In this document: piece by piece, positions 35,937-43,925 of the stretch | How the letters are laid out: each line of letters opens with the position of its first letter | Position numbering within the stretch: position 1 is the first letter of the stretch | Origin: CAWEBF01 sp963807235 | GTDB lineage: Bacteria > Acidobacteriota > Vicinamibacteria > Vicinamibacterales > UBA2999 | DNA length: 64,000 nt | Direction: 5' to 3' | NCBI GenBank assembly: GCA_963807235.1 | Contig: CAWEBF010000019.1 | Span: forward strand, 86,371 to 150,370 | Translations under genes and position numbers: made by a program | Notes under the pieces: generated by a model | What the model was told of the DNA's origin: nothing | Databases searched by the model: none | What the model saw: only the letters and a program-made list of their open reading frames with translations

Positions 35937-37065
35937 TCATCTCGTCGCGCGCAGCGGCAGCGGGCGGTCTGGCGGGATCACCTTCGCCGGGTCGGCGCCG
36001 CGCTTGGGCCGGAATTTCTCGGCGCGCCCGTTGAAGGCCTCGGCGGTGTACAGGTTGCCTTCGCTGTCGACCGAGAACTGGTGAACGCCCCAGATCTGGC
36101 CGGGGAACTGGCCGAAGGTGCCCCAGGAGTACAGCAATTTGCCGGACTTGTCGAACTTGAGGAATTTGTTCGTCGCCCCGTCCGCCACCCAGACGCTCTG
36201 ATCCGTCGCGACGTGCACGTCCCAGGGATCGCGAATGTTCGGCCACGTGTCGAGATGCTTGCCGTTCTCGTCGAAGACCTGGATGCGGCTGTTGCCGCGA
36301 TCAGCGATGTAAAGGCGCCGTTCGTTGTCGATCGCGACGGCGTGCACGGCCGACCGGAACTCACCCGGGCCCGATCCTTCCTTCCCCCACGTCATCAGGA
36401 ACTTGCCGTCCTTGTCGAACTTGACGACGCGCTGGTTCTGATAGCCGTCGGTGATGAAGAACGTGCCGTCGGGCAGCCAGGCGATGTCGGTCGGCCGGCC
36501 GAAATGGCCGCTGTCGTTGCCCCGGACCAGCCGCTCGCCAATCGTCATGACCAGCTTCTTGCCGTCGTTGGTGAATTTCAGGATCTGCTGCAGATCGTCG
36601 TCGATGATCCAGACGTGCTTCTCGGGATCGTACGGATTGATCTTGATGTGATGCGGGCCGCGGGAGCCGTCCCACAGCTTGTCCCATTGCGTCCAGGTCT
36701 CGACGATCTTGCCCTCCCGATTGGCCACGAGGACATAGTGTTCGCGCCGAGCCTCTCCCACGGCGCTCGTGGCCGACCGCCCCGGCGTTGCGAACAGCGT
36801 CGGCGGGGGCGCGCCCGCGTCGTCCTTCTGGCCGCGGAAGCTCGCCTCGCTGGATGAAGAACACCCGATCTGGCGATTCAGCAAAGATCCCCGTGACCGG
36901 AGCAGAGACCCAGCCCTCATGGCCGGGCAGTGACTGAGGCCACCCCTGAACGACTTCGTAGGCGCCGGTCTCGTCTCCGCCGCCCTTCTCCTGCCCGATC
37001 AGGCTGGCAACGCTCGCGAGCGAGAGGGCAACCAGAATCCACGGCGATTCTCGCATGCGTAGCAT
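35937..37065 (-). CDS. Exported NHL/six-bladed beta-propeller protein, one frameshift
   Basis: About 375 residues. The start MLRMRESPWILVALSLASVASLIG at 37065 has AAGGAG 8 bp upstream and gives a signal peptide, then YEVVQGWPQSLPGHEGWVSAPVTG and FAESPDRVFFIQRGELP. A frame change near 36850 continues in NHL-type blades: HHIKINPYDPEKHVWIIDDDL, GRPTDIAWLPDGTFFITDGY, AVHAVAIDNERRLYIADRGN, and WDVHVATDQSVWVADGAT. It resembles peptidylglycine amidating-lyase-like propellers. Its function is unknown, possibly carbohydrate- or peptide-related binding. First gene of the NHL-MBL-8 operon. Confidence 0.75.
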
Positions 37066-37167
37066 GAGAGCGCTCCTTCTTAGGCTGACGTACCGATGAT
37101 CAGGACCGCGCGTGTAGTCAACGATACGCAACGCACACACTGACTCATTCAACAACTCTCCAGTGGA

Positions 37168-37223
37168 CTAACCGGTCGGTCAGCACGCGGCGGAAGCATA
37201 ATGCAGGGTTGTCGAGTGGTCAA
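37168..37223 (-). promoter_or_regulatory. Promoter with TetR-type operator (site 4)
   Basis: Minus strand: TTGACC (37218-37223), 17 bp, TATGCT (37195-37200), then CTAACCGGTCGGTCAG (37168-37183), about 100 bp before the NHL start. The -10 and the operator position repeat the arrangement at receptor 1. I see no gene in the remaining gap 37224-37461. Confidence 0.7.
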
Positions 37224-37461
37224 TACTTCCAACTACAGTTGCGTGGAGCGCAAGACTCGACAATGTGGTCCGGCGCACCGCGTCGGTCGATGCGCACGTC
37301 TGCAGCGCGCCATCATCCGCGTGCCGCCGCTGAATCCCGATTATTGCTCCTCACCGCGGACGCCAGCGCGCGGTAGCCGCGTCGCGCGCTGCCGATCGCA
37401 GGGGAATTACCGCCGCGCTTTGCACTGGTTACGTAGGGCGAAGCTTTGCAGCCGGCCACAT

Positions 37462-37992
37462 CTACGGGCGCTGGCTCGCCGGCGGCACGCCGCCATTGAG
37501 GCGCAAGTACACGACCATCTGCCCGTAGATGTCCCAGGTGTGTCCCAGCAGAAACCAGATGACGCGCGCGCGCGAGGACGGGCCGAGGAACGCGTTGGTC
37601 TGCACGATCTCCATCAGCGTCTGGTCTGTGAATTCGTTGATCAGCGCCGCGCCGAAGTCGAACGACGCGTCCATCGCCTTGATCGCCTCGGCCTTCGACG
37701 TGGCATTGCGGTCGATCACCGGTGGCGTGGCCTTCCCGCCGAGAAAGCGCAGGTTCCCGACATTGCCGCCGGCGATGTGCGTCACCTGCTGACCGAAATC
37801 GCGCTGCGGCGGCGTGGTTTTGAACGTGTACTTCTCCGCAGGCATTTCCTCAGCGAGCTTGTGGATCGTGGCTTTCATCTCCAGCCAGTCTCTGAGCAGC
37901 TCCGCCTTGAGGCTGGAGGTCTGCGCGGAGGCGGGCCGCAAGCCGGCCCCCACGATCATCATGAGTAGGAGAGCGACGACAACGGTCTTCAT
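37462..37992 (-). CDS. Exported DinB-superfamily protein
   Basis: About 176 residues from MKTVVVALLLMMIVGAG (37992) with a signal peptide to PASAQ; a longer start at 38037-38040 has a closer GGAGG. The four-helix DinB-like body shows LKAELLRDWLEMKATIHKLAEEMP, FGQQVTHIAGGNVGNLRFLGG, and LGHTWDIYGQMVVYLRLNG, where the His residues in THIAG and GHTWD fit the DinB metal triad. DinB_2 proteins are usually cytoplasmic thiol-dependent enzymes, so the leader is notable although common in Acidobacteriota. It has its own promoter and appears monocistronic. Confidence 0.75.
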   Translation of the reverse strand: MKTVVVALLLMMIVGAGLRPASAQTSSLKAELLRDWLEMKATIHKLAEEMPAEKYTFKTTPPQRDFGQQVTHIAGGNVGNLRFLGGKATPPVIDRNATSKAEAIKAMDASFDFGAALINEFTDQTLMEIVQTNAFLGPSSRARVIWFLLGHTWDIYGQMVVYLRLNGGVPPASQRP

Positions 37993-38089
37993 GTTGCGGG
38001 AGTGTATCCTCCCTGCAACGAACTCGCGGCGGTTCATCATCCCTCCAGCCGTCGCGGAATGGCCGTCCGTGACGTGAATGTGGCCGCAA

Positions 38090-38119
38090 CTAATACAGAT
38101 GTTCGTGATTGCGTGTCAA
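38090..38119 (-). promoter_or_regulatory. Sigma-70-type promoter of the DinB gene
   Basis: Minus strand: TTGACA (38114-38119), 18 bp, TATTAG (38090-38095), about 100 bp before the DinB start. Neither the TetR-type operator nor the composite LysR-linked motif is present here. Confidence 0.55.
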
Positions 38120-38329
38120 TCGAAATTGTGATTATTGCGGCTAAAGCAACGCTCGCAGGACGTCTCGGATCGGCAACGGCTCATACTCAGCCGCCCTGCT
38201 TGGCTACGGCAAGCATGTCTCATTGAGATTCGTGGACAAGTCGCAGCCGCGGAGGGAGACCACGCTGGGGTGACGAAGCCCCGAGGGCGCGCGATCAGCC
38301 TTACGGCTCCGGGCGCGGCGCATATCGAC

Positions 38330-38545
38330 CACGCGTGCGAGATGATGGCCTTCAGTTGGTGATGACCAGATTCCAGAAGCTCGAGGCGGCAGGGCTCATC
38401 TGTCGGCCGGCGAGGCGGAACACGCTGACCGGGATGAGAAAGCGGGGGCAGACAGAAGCCGGGCGCGGATCTTTGGGCAAGCGCCTTGGGCAAGGCACCC
38501 GATGGAACAATGTCTGCGCCGACGCCAGCGCGCACGTGCGCAACG
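38330..38545 (-). pseudogene. LysR C-terminal domain remnant
   Basis: In two frames the minus strand encodes AGVGADIVPSGALPKAL and FRLAGRQMSPAASSFWNLV. These correspond to AGVGIGILPSGSLPSPL and IRLAGRHMSPAAFSFWSLM in the intact LysR at 38992-39966. It lacks the DNA-binding half and has at least one frameshift. It is joined directly to the MBL-5 fragment next to it. Nothing else was recognised in 38120-38329. Confidence 0.65.
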
Positions 38546-38546
38546 A

Positions 38547-38981
38547 TCTCGTTGCCACCAATATGGTCGGCACGGCCGTTGGTGTTTACCACCATCCGGA
38601 TCGCCTTGTGAGTACCGCCCCGTTCCTGTGCGAGCCGCTGGATCTGCGCGAGTAGCTTCGGCGCCATCGCCTGCGTGCCCGTATCGACGACGAGCACGCC
38701 CTGGTCGCCGATGTGCACCGTCACGTTCGACTCGCCGCCGGCCATGAGCCAGACCCGCCCGCGCATGTGCCAGGGCTGAATCTCCCCATTCCCCTGGGGC
38801 GGCGCCTAGGGCTCGGCTTTGGGCGCGTACAGGTTTATCGGCTCACCAAACGCCGGTTGTGGCGCCTGAGCCTGACCGGCAAGGGCAATGCTCGCCTTCA
38901 GCCCGAGCCCCGCCCACAAGGTGCGGCGAGACGGAAGCGATTCGGCGCGCGTCGCGCCTCGTCCGACATGAACGTGTGCAT
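38547..38981 (-). pseudogene. Truncated duplicate of the MBL-5 5' region
   Basis: DNA at 38547-38815 matches MBL-5 (about 29441-29710) almost base for base, including the coding for LMAGGESNVTVHIGDQGVLVVDTG and NTNGRADHIGGNEI. The reading frame is broken: the codon equivalent to Tyr in PYAPPQG is a TAG stop. At 38545 the similarity stops abruptly and LysR-like sequence begins. This is a recent segmental duplication followed by deletion, and the copy cannot encode the full protein. Confidence 0.75.
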
Positions 38982-38991
38982 GGACTCCTCT

Positions 38992-39966
38992 TCAGACCCT
39001 TCGCAGGCGCATCCGCAACACCTCGTTCCGAGCCGGAGCCCCCACGCCATGCCGTTGCAACTTGAAATGATCGAGCATCAGCGACCAGAAGCTGAACGCC
39101 GCAGGGCTCATGTGCCGGCCGGCCAGCCGTATCAGGGTGAGAGACACCGATAGCGCCGGAGCGGAAAGCAGACGCGCGCGCACGTCCGAAGGCAGCGGCG
39201 ACGGCAACGAGCCGGAAGGCAGAATACCGATGCCGACACCTGCGCACGCGTAGGCCAGGACCTCGGGAAAGCCGGGGACCAGCACGGCGTGCCGCAGCGT
39301 CAATCCTGCGGCCGCTGCTGCGCCGTCCACGAGCATGCGCGCATAGCTGTCCCTGGGAGGCGAGATGAGCGCCAGGTCACGAAGCTGCGCCAGTCGAATC
39401 GGCGCCGCATCTTCGGCCAACCGGTGATCCTTCGGCAGCACGACCTGCAGCGACTCGCGGCGAACCTCCACTCGCTCGAGTGAATCAGGGATCGAATCAC
39501 CGTAGGTGATACCGAAATCAGCAATGCCGCCGACCACCTCCTCGATCACCTGCGAGTTACACCCGCCGCGCAGCTGAACGTCCACTTGTGGACGCTGCTC
39601 ACGAAAGGTGCGAATCAGTTTGGGCAGCGTCTGCTGCACGACGATCGGAAAGCTGGACACGATCACTTGACCCCGCTGCTCAGTAGCGATGTCACGAAGG
39701 CCGCCGAGCGTGATCCGTAGATCGTTCAAAATGCGTTCGCTGACCGCCACGAACTCGCGACCGGCCGGTGTGATCTCGATGCGGCGCGTGCTTCTCACGA
39801 ACAGCCGTACGTCAACCAGCTTCTCGATCTTCGTAATGGTGCGGCTCAGCGCCGACTGCGATGTCTGAAGAAACGCGGAGGCGTTCACCAGGCTGCCGAA
39901 GTGCGCCACCGCAACCAGGGCCTGCAGATCTCTGGCGTTGAGGCCCGGAATGCTCAACAGCGTCAT
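38992..39966 (-). CDS. LysR-family transcriptional regulator
   Basis: About 324 residues from MTLLSIPGLNARDLQALVAVAHFG (39966). The N-terminal helix-turn-helix is SAFLQTSQSALSRTITKIEK. It is followed by the linker helix and a type 2 periplasmic-binding effector domain (GQVIVSSFPIVVQQTLPKLI, GGIADFGITYGDS, LALISPPRDSYARMLVDGAA, AYACAGVGIGILPSG). It starts 2 bp after the MBL-9 stop as the last gene of the B6-MBL-10-A5-MBL-9 operon. It is very similar to the truncated LysR at the window start. As both LysR genes end operons with the same composite promoter, autoregulation is likely. Effector unknown. Confidence 0.88.
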   Translation of the reverse strand: MTLLSIPGLNARDLQALVAVAHFGSLVNASAFLQTSQSALSRTITKIEKLVDVRLFVRSTRRIEITPAGREFVAVSERILNDLRITLGGLRDIATEQRGQVIVSSFPIVVQQTLPKLIRTFREQRPQVDVQLRGGCNSQVIEEVVGGIADFGITYGDSIPDSLERVEVRRESLQVVLPKDHRLAEDAAPIRLAQLRDLALISPPRDSYARMLVDGAAAAAGLTLRHAVLVPGFPEVLAYACAGVGIGILPSGSLPSPLPSDVRARLLSAPALSVSLTLIRLAGRHMSPAAFSFWSLMLDHFKLQRHGVGAPARNEVLRMRLRRV

Positions 39967-39968
39967 CG

Positions 39969-40979
39969 TCACCGGAATTCCGCCATCATGCCGGCGATAT
40001 TGGCTGCCGCAGGACCGGTGCCCCAATTGAGCTCCTTCACCAGTGTCTGTGTAATCTCCTCCTGCGTCCGCCCTTCCTTCACCAGCGCGCGCGCCCGTTC
40101 GCGAATCCGCCCGACCTTGGCGCGATGCTCCAGGAACTGCGCCTTCGTCAGCACCGGGCCGTGACCACCGACCATGAAGTCGAAGTCCATCGCCGCGATG
40201 GCGTCGAGCGTCTTACCCATGTCGGTCCAGTTGCCGCCGTCGCCGTAGTTCACGATCTGCGGAATCGTGTCGGGCGTGGTGACGAGATCGCCGACGGCGA
40301 CGATTCGCGCCGCCGGCAGGTATACGACCGTGTCGCCCCGCGTGTGTCCGCAGTACTCGGTGAGCTGAACCTCCTTGCCGCCCAGCAACACGCTCGCGTG
40401 ACCGGCATAGGCGATCTGCGGCAGCGCCGTCTGACCCGCCCGCGCCATTTGCTGCCGGTCATCGCGCGAGATGGTCACAGTGGCACCGATCTGCTGCATC
40501 CGGGCGGCACCGCCGCTGTGATCCGGATGATGGTGCGTGAGGATCACGTGCTTGATCGGTTTATCAGTCAGTGACTTCACCTTGGCGATGACGTCGTCGT
40601 GCATCTGGTCGTTCTTCGAATCGATCAGGACAACGCCTGCGTCGGTGAGGTACACCGTGATGTTGCCGCCGAACGCTCCTATCTCCGCGACGACGTCATT
40701 CACGTTCTGAATCACGTATACGTCGTCTTTGATCTTGGCAAGACGAGGCAGTTGGGTTGGCGCCGGCGGCGCGGCACCGAAGCCCCGCCCGCCGCCGCCA
40801 CCAGGAGCCCCTCCACCGGCACGGCCACCGCCTTGCGCCGGAGGCGGCAACGACACGGTCGTCGTGCACAAGCCGTCGGTGGCTGTGGGAGGGGACGGTT
40901 GCTGGGCAAACGCAGAGCCGCCCATCGAAGCGAGCAGCGCCGACATTACGAGACCGCAGGACATTCGAATGTGTGTCAT
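39969..40979 (-). CDS. MBL-9: exported MBL-fold hydrolase, complete metal site
   Basis: About 336 residues. Its ATG overlaps the A5 stop by 4 bp. Signal peptide to AFAQQ, Gly/Arg/Pro-rich linker (residues about 50-75), then the MBL domain with LTHHHPDHSGGA, CGHTRGD, AVGD and GGHGP, all metal ligands present. It is more like MBL-4 and MBL-6 than the cassette MBLs. Its position directly behind the degenerate MBL-10 cassette places an intact and a decayed MBL in one operon. Substrate unknown. Confidence 0.82.
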   Translation of the reverse strand: MTHIRMSCGLVMSALLASMGGSAFAQQPSPPTATDGLCTTTVSLPPPAQGGGRAGGGAPGGGGGRGFGAAPPAPTQLPRLAKIKDDVYVIQNVNDVVAEIGAFGGNITVYLTDAGVVLIDSKNDQMHDDVIAKVKSLTDKPIKHVILTHHHPDHSGGAARMQQIGATVTISRDDRQQMARAGQTALPQIAYAGHASVLLGGKEVQLTEYCGHTRGDTVVYLPAARIVAVGDLVTTPDTIPQIVNYGDGGNWTDMGKTLDAIAAMDFDFMVGGHGPVLTKAQFLEHRAKVGRIRERARALVKEGRTQEEITQTLVKELNWGTGPAAANIAGMMAEFR

Positions 40980-41836
40980 GGCGCTTTCGCCAGTCGTGGA
41001 GGATCGATCGCACACGGCATCGGGGCAAACTTCGAGCCGTCAGCTTCCTTCCGGAAGTCAGTCGATGTGATGAATGGCTGCGCCAGATACTTCGGGTCGT
41101 TCACGATCGTCGTCACCGTCAGCCACTCGAGGTCGCGGGGGCCGGAGTGACGGTAGTAGTACTCAGTGACGACTGCGTTGTCGCTGTACGGCACTCCGTT
41201 GGTTCGCAAGTAACCGGCTCGCAGCCCGGTCGTGACAACCTGAAGGTTGCCGCCGGCAACGCTTCCTCGCCCACGGCCGCCAAACCCGAGCGCAAATACT
41301 GGCTGCTGCTTGCGCCACTCGGCGGCGGACGTGCCCTGCCATGGCCTTTCGCCCGGAGCGGCCGTGGCCGTGCCGCTTTGCGGTCCGGCGAATCGAAGCA
41401 GCCGCGTCTGGTTTCCGGCTGACGTATCGATTCTCAGGGTGTAGTCGTTCTCCCAGGTGATGTGCAGCCGGCCTGGACGGCGCATGACCGCCGCCGCGCC
41501 GAACGCGCGGCATTCGTTGCCTTCTGCCTTGTCGGTCGCCGCGTCCCACGAGTCGGCCACACGACGACCCTCGTTGTTCAGCGGCACGCCCGCATAGTCG
41601 CCCTTCGGCGGCGTCATCATGCGCCACCGCCAGTCTTCGGTGACGAGAGTCACCCAATAGCCGGTCAGGTCGAAGGGGGCAGCCGCACGCGCTGTTGCAG
41701 GTGGACCGCCAGGAATTCCGCCTGGCCCGCCCTGGCGTGCTCCTCCGCGTGCGCCTGCTGGCGGCTGCTGCGCAGCCCCTGTCGCGAGGGCGCCGCAGCA
41801 CACCCACAAGAGCATCAAGGTAAGGCGCCGCATCAT
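40976..41836 (-). CDS. Secreted family A protein A5
   Basis: A 286-residue exported protein with signal peptide MMRRLTLMLLWVCCGALATG and a Gly-rich linker. Family A motifs: DLTGYWVTLVTEDWRWRMMTPPKGDYAGVPLNNEGRRVADSW, CRAFGAAAVMRRPGRLHITW, PWQGTSAAEW, GGNLQVVTTGLRAGYLRTNG, VPYSDNAVVTEYYY, and NDPKYLAQPF. A PMPC motif follows at the C-terminus. The tandem ATGATG at 41836 overlaps the MBL-10 stop. It is the third gene of cassette vi. Function unknown. Confidence 0.8.
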   Translation of the reverse strand: MMRRLTLMLLWVCCGALATGAAQQPPAGARGGARQGGPGGIPGGPPATARAAAPFDLTGYWVTLVTEDWRWRMMTPPKGDYAGVPLNNEGRRVADSWDAATDKAEGNECRAFGAAAVMRRPGRLHITWENDYTLRIDTSAGNQTRLLRFAGPQSGTATAAPGERPWQGTSAAEWRKQQPVFALGFGGRGRGSVAGGNLQVVTTGLRAGYLRTNGVPYSDNAVVTEYYYRHSGPRDLEWLTVTTIVNDPKYLAQPFITSTDFRKEADGSKFAPMPCAIDPPRLAKAP

Positions 41837-42843
41837 CGCTTCACTCCCGTCTGCGGCTGTGCGGCCACGGCTGACAGACTTCGATAGGCAGCTTCGACGA
41901 ACATCTCGCCGGTATACGCGGGCGTGCTGTAAAGCGGGTCGTAGTCTCGCGTGGGTCTGGCAGCTTTCACCTGGGACAGGGTCAGGCGACGCCGCACCAT
42001 CTCCTGAATGCGATCGCGAACAATCGTCACCATGTCGCGGTATTCGGCGACATCCGCCTCATCCCCCAGGCGGCCGCGGGCAGGAACCACCATCGTTCCG
42101 CCCTCTTCATTCAGTTCCGGAACGGTGAGCTCGATGATTCGGTTCAGACCTGCGACGATTCCATTCAGGGTTCCGCCGTGCGCCAGGTCGATGCGCGGAA
42201 ACTGATGGGGAGTGAAGACATCGCCCGCGACAACGACATCGGACCGGCGAAACACGACGAGGGTATCGGCGTCCGAATACGCCGACGGCTGGTGGTACAA
42301 CTGAACGGGCTCGCCGTTGAAGAACAGGTCCTTGCTGCCCACGAAATAGGTGTCCGTCGGCCAGGCAGCTTGCGGGGCCGTGCTGCCGTTGGCGCTCATC
42401 CGGTTGAGGACGGTTTCGAAGGCGAGGATGCCTGCGCCACCACCCGGGCGGTCACCCACCGCGCGCCCGGCTTTGCGAATCACCTCGTTGCCGGCGGTGC
42501 GATCGGCATTGGTGTTGACGATCTGCAGAATCGGGCCCGCGGCGACGGTCCGGATCGCCTCGAGCAGTCGAGGGGCCAGCGCAGCAGTCATCGTGTCGGC
42601 CACCAAAACCCCGTCTGCTCCCACCTGCACGGTGCTGTTGCCCTCGGCGCTCGCCATCAGAAAGATGCGATCGCGCCGAATCGGCACGATGTGGATCGGT
42701 CCGACCTGGCGCTCGGCGCCACGAGAAAACGCGTCCGGCACGGCGCGCACCGCCGTCTCCTGCCCCGTGACGATTGCGCTGGCAGCGACGAGCAGGCCGG
42801 CTGCGAAAGTGGCAGCGGAGAGCCGATGCATGGGTGCGATCAT
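41833..42843 (-). CDS. Cassette MBL-10: MBL-fold protein with nearly all metal ligands lost
   Basis: About 336 residues from MIAPMHRLSAATFAAGLL (42843), with the ATG inside the B6 stop (ATGA). The fold is recognisable (DGVLVADTMTAALAPRLLEAI, GEPVQLYHQPSAYSDADTLVVFRRSDVVVAGDVF, GGTLNGIVAGLNRI). The metal motif reads NTNADRTAGN with none of the four residues kept. The next His is Tyr (SAYSDAD) and GHG is ARG (VPARGR). Only the VAGD aspartate remains. The frame is uninterrupted and of family length, so the protein is probably maintained without catalysis. Second gene of cassette vi. Confidence 0.8.
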   Translation of the reverse strand: MIAPMHRLSAATFAAGLLVAASAIVTGQETAVRAVPDAFSRGAERQVGPIHIVPIRRDRIFLMASAEGNSTVQVGADGVLVADTMTAALAPRLLEAIRTVAAGPILQIVNTNADRTAGNEVIRKAGRAVGDRPGGGAGILAFETVLNRMSANGSTAPQAAWPTDTYFVGSKDLFFNGEPVQLYHQPSAYSDADTLVVFRRSDVVVAGDVFTPHQFPRIDLAHGGTLNGIVAGLNRIIELTVPELNEEGGTMVVPARGRLGDEADVAEYRDMVTIVRDRIQEMVRRRLTLSQVKAARPTRDYDPLYSTPAYTGEMFVEAAYRSLSAVAAQPQTGVKR

Positions 42844-43790
42844 CGGCCGCCCCTTGGAGCGGCACCGCCGGTCGACGCAGGTGCCTGTGCTGCAGCGGCC
42901 TCGGAGGTCAGCCGCGCGCCAGGCGCAATCACAGGCGTATACGTGGGGTCGGGCAGCGTCCGCATCCTGGCGGCGAACTCGGGATACATCGTTTCCGCGC
43001 CACCGGCGCGCCCCTCCACGGGCATGCGATACCGCGCGGCGAACTCGTTGAGATACGGATTCTGGCCAGGAAGATAGTGGGGGATCTCCACCTGTTCGCG
43101 ATCGATTTCCACTTCCACTGCACACGGATACGGCGACGGGAGATACCCGGGCTCGTGCACGAAGTTACGACTCTTGATGAACAGCTCGCTGAGGTACACC
43201 GGATCGTCGATGATCTGGATCCAGGTCAACACATCGCCGCTGCGGATGAAGTGCTCGGTCAGCGTTGCCTTTTCACTGCGGGCCAGGCCGTTGCGTCGGA
43301 TGTAGGCCGGCTTCAGGTGCGTGGTGGTGACGGAGAGCATGTCGCCTTCCCACTTACCGGTCGAGAAGCCCTGCCACGTGTGCGGCGCGTACTCCGAAGG
43401 ATGCGCGCGCCCATCCATCCAAATCGTCCGCACCGGCGCCATCCACGCCATTTGCGTGTGGTAGGCGACGATGTCCGCGGTAACCGGATCGACGTCGGTC
43501 CAGATGCGCAGGTTGGAGAAATTGGGGCCGTAGTCGGCCGGGTGTGGAATGCACTGATGCTCGGGTACCGTCCAAAGCGTCGCGCTCCACGCCTCGGCGC
43601 GAAAGCGATTGGCGTCATTGATTGGCAACCCCTGGAACTCGCCGATGTGCGGACCGGCGCCGCGCTCCGGCGCATCCTCATGTTGGCGCGTCGCCCACCC
43701 GCCGCTAAGATCGATCTGTGCATTCACCGCGACCGGCAGCGCCAGACAGGCGCTGAAGGCGGCAACAAGAACAAAGAGGCGTGATTCCAT
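42840..43790 (-). CDS. Secreted family B protein B6
   Basis: About 316 residues from MESRLFVLVAAFSACLALP (43790), signal peptide to NAQ. Motifs: DLSGGWATRQHEDAPERGAGPHIGEF, QGLPINDANRFRAEAW, PEHQCIPHPADYG, IWMDGRAHPSEYAPHTWQG, FSTGKWEGDMLSVTTTHLK, YIRRNGLARSEKATLTE, and DDPVYLSELF. A low-complexity Ala/Gly/Pro tail follows GGAETMYPEFAARM. It is the first gene behind composite promoter copy 3 and leads the tightly overlapped operon B6-MBL-10-A5-MBL-9-LysR. Function unknown. Confidence 0.8.
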   Translation of the reverse strand: MESRLFVLVAAFSACLALPVAVNAQIDLSGGWATRQHEDAPERGAGPHIGEFQGLPINDANRFRAEAWSATLWTVPEHQCIPHPADYGPNFSNLRIWTDVDPVTADIVAYHTQMAWMAPVRTIWMDGRAHPSEYAPHTWQGFSTGKWEGDMLSVTTTHLKPAYIRRNGLARSEKATLTEHFIRSGDVLTWIQIIDDPVYLSELFIKSRNFVHEPGYLPSPYPCAVEVEIDREQVEIPHYLPGQNPYLNEFAARYRMPVEGRAGGAETMYPEFAARMRTLPDPTYTPVIAPGARLTSEAAAAQAPASTGGAAPRGGR

Positions 43791-43816
43791 ACCGAATTCT
43801 GTTTCTTTCTTGATTC

Positions 43817-43877
43817 GCAAGAATGTGACAGAGACTTGTTTGTGAGTAAACTACACGTCGCAACGATTCCGTGTCAA
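43817..43877 (-). promoter_or_regulatory. Composite promoter/operator, copy 3 of 3
   Basis: Minus strand: TTGACA (43872-43877), 14 bp, CGTGTAGTTTAC (43846-43857), 21 bp, ATTCTTGC (43817-43824). Spacing is identical to the copies at 1975 and 16173. It drives the B6 operon. The same 135-bp intergenic region must also serve the divergent DLH-c/DLH-d pair, so the site could regulate both directions. Confidence 0.72.
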
Positions 43878-43925
43878 TCGATGCGCGAGTGGTGACACGC
43901 CAAGCCCGACGTAGGTGAGGCCGGC

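Noticed and set aside
37201..37461. A coding gene upstream of the DinB stop
   Set aside because: The plus-strand frame has no domain similarity or ribosome site; the region contains only the NHL promoter.
5487..42843. The MBL genes as a beta-lactam resistance cluster
   Set aside because: Several lack zinc ligands and the intact ones resemble general MBL-fold hydrolases with different partner genes; no resistance context is present.
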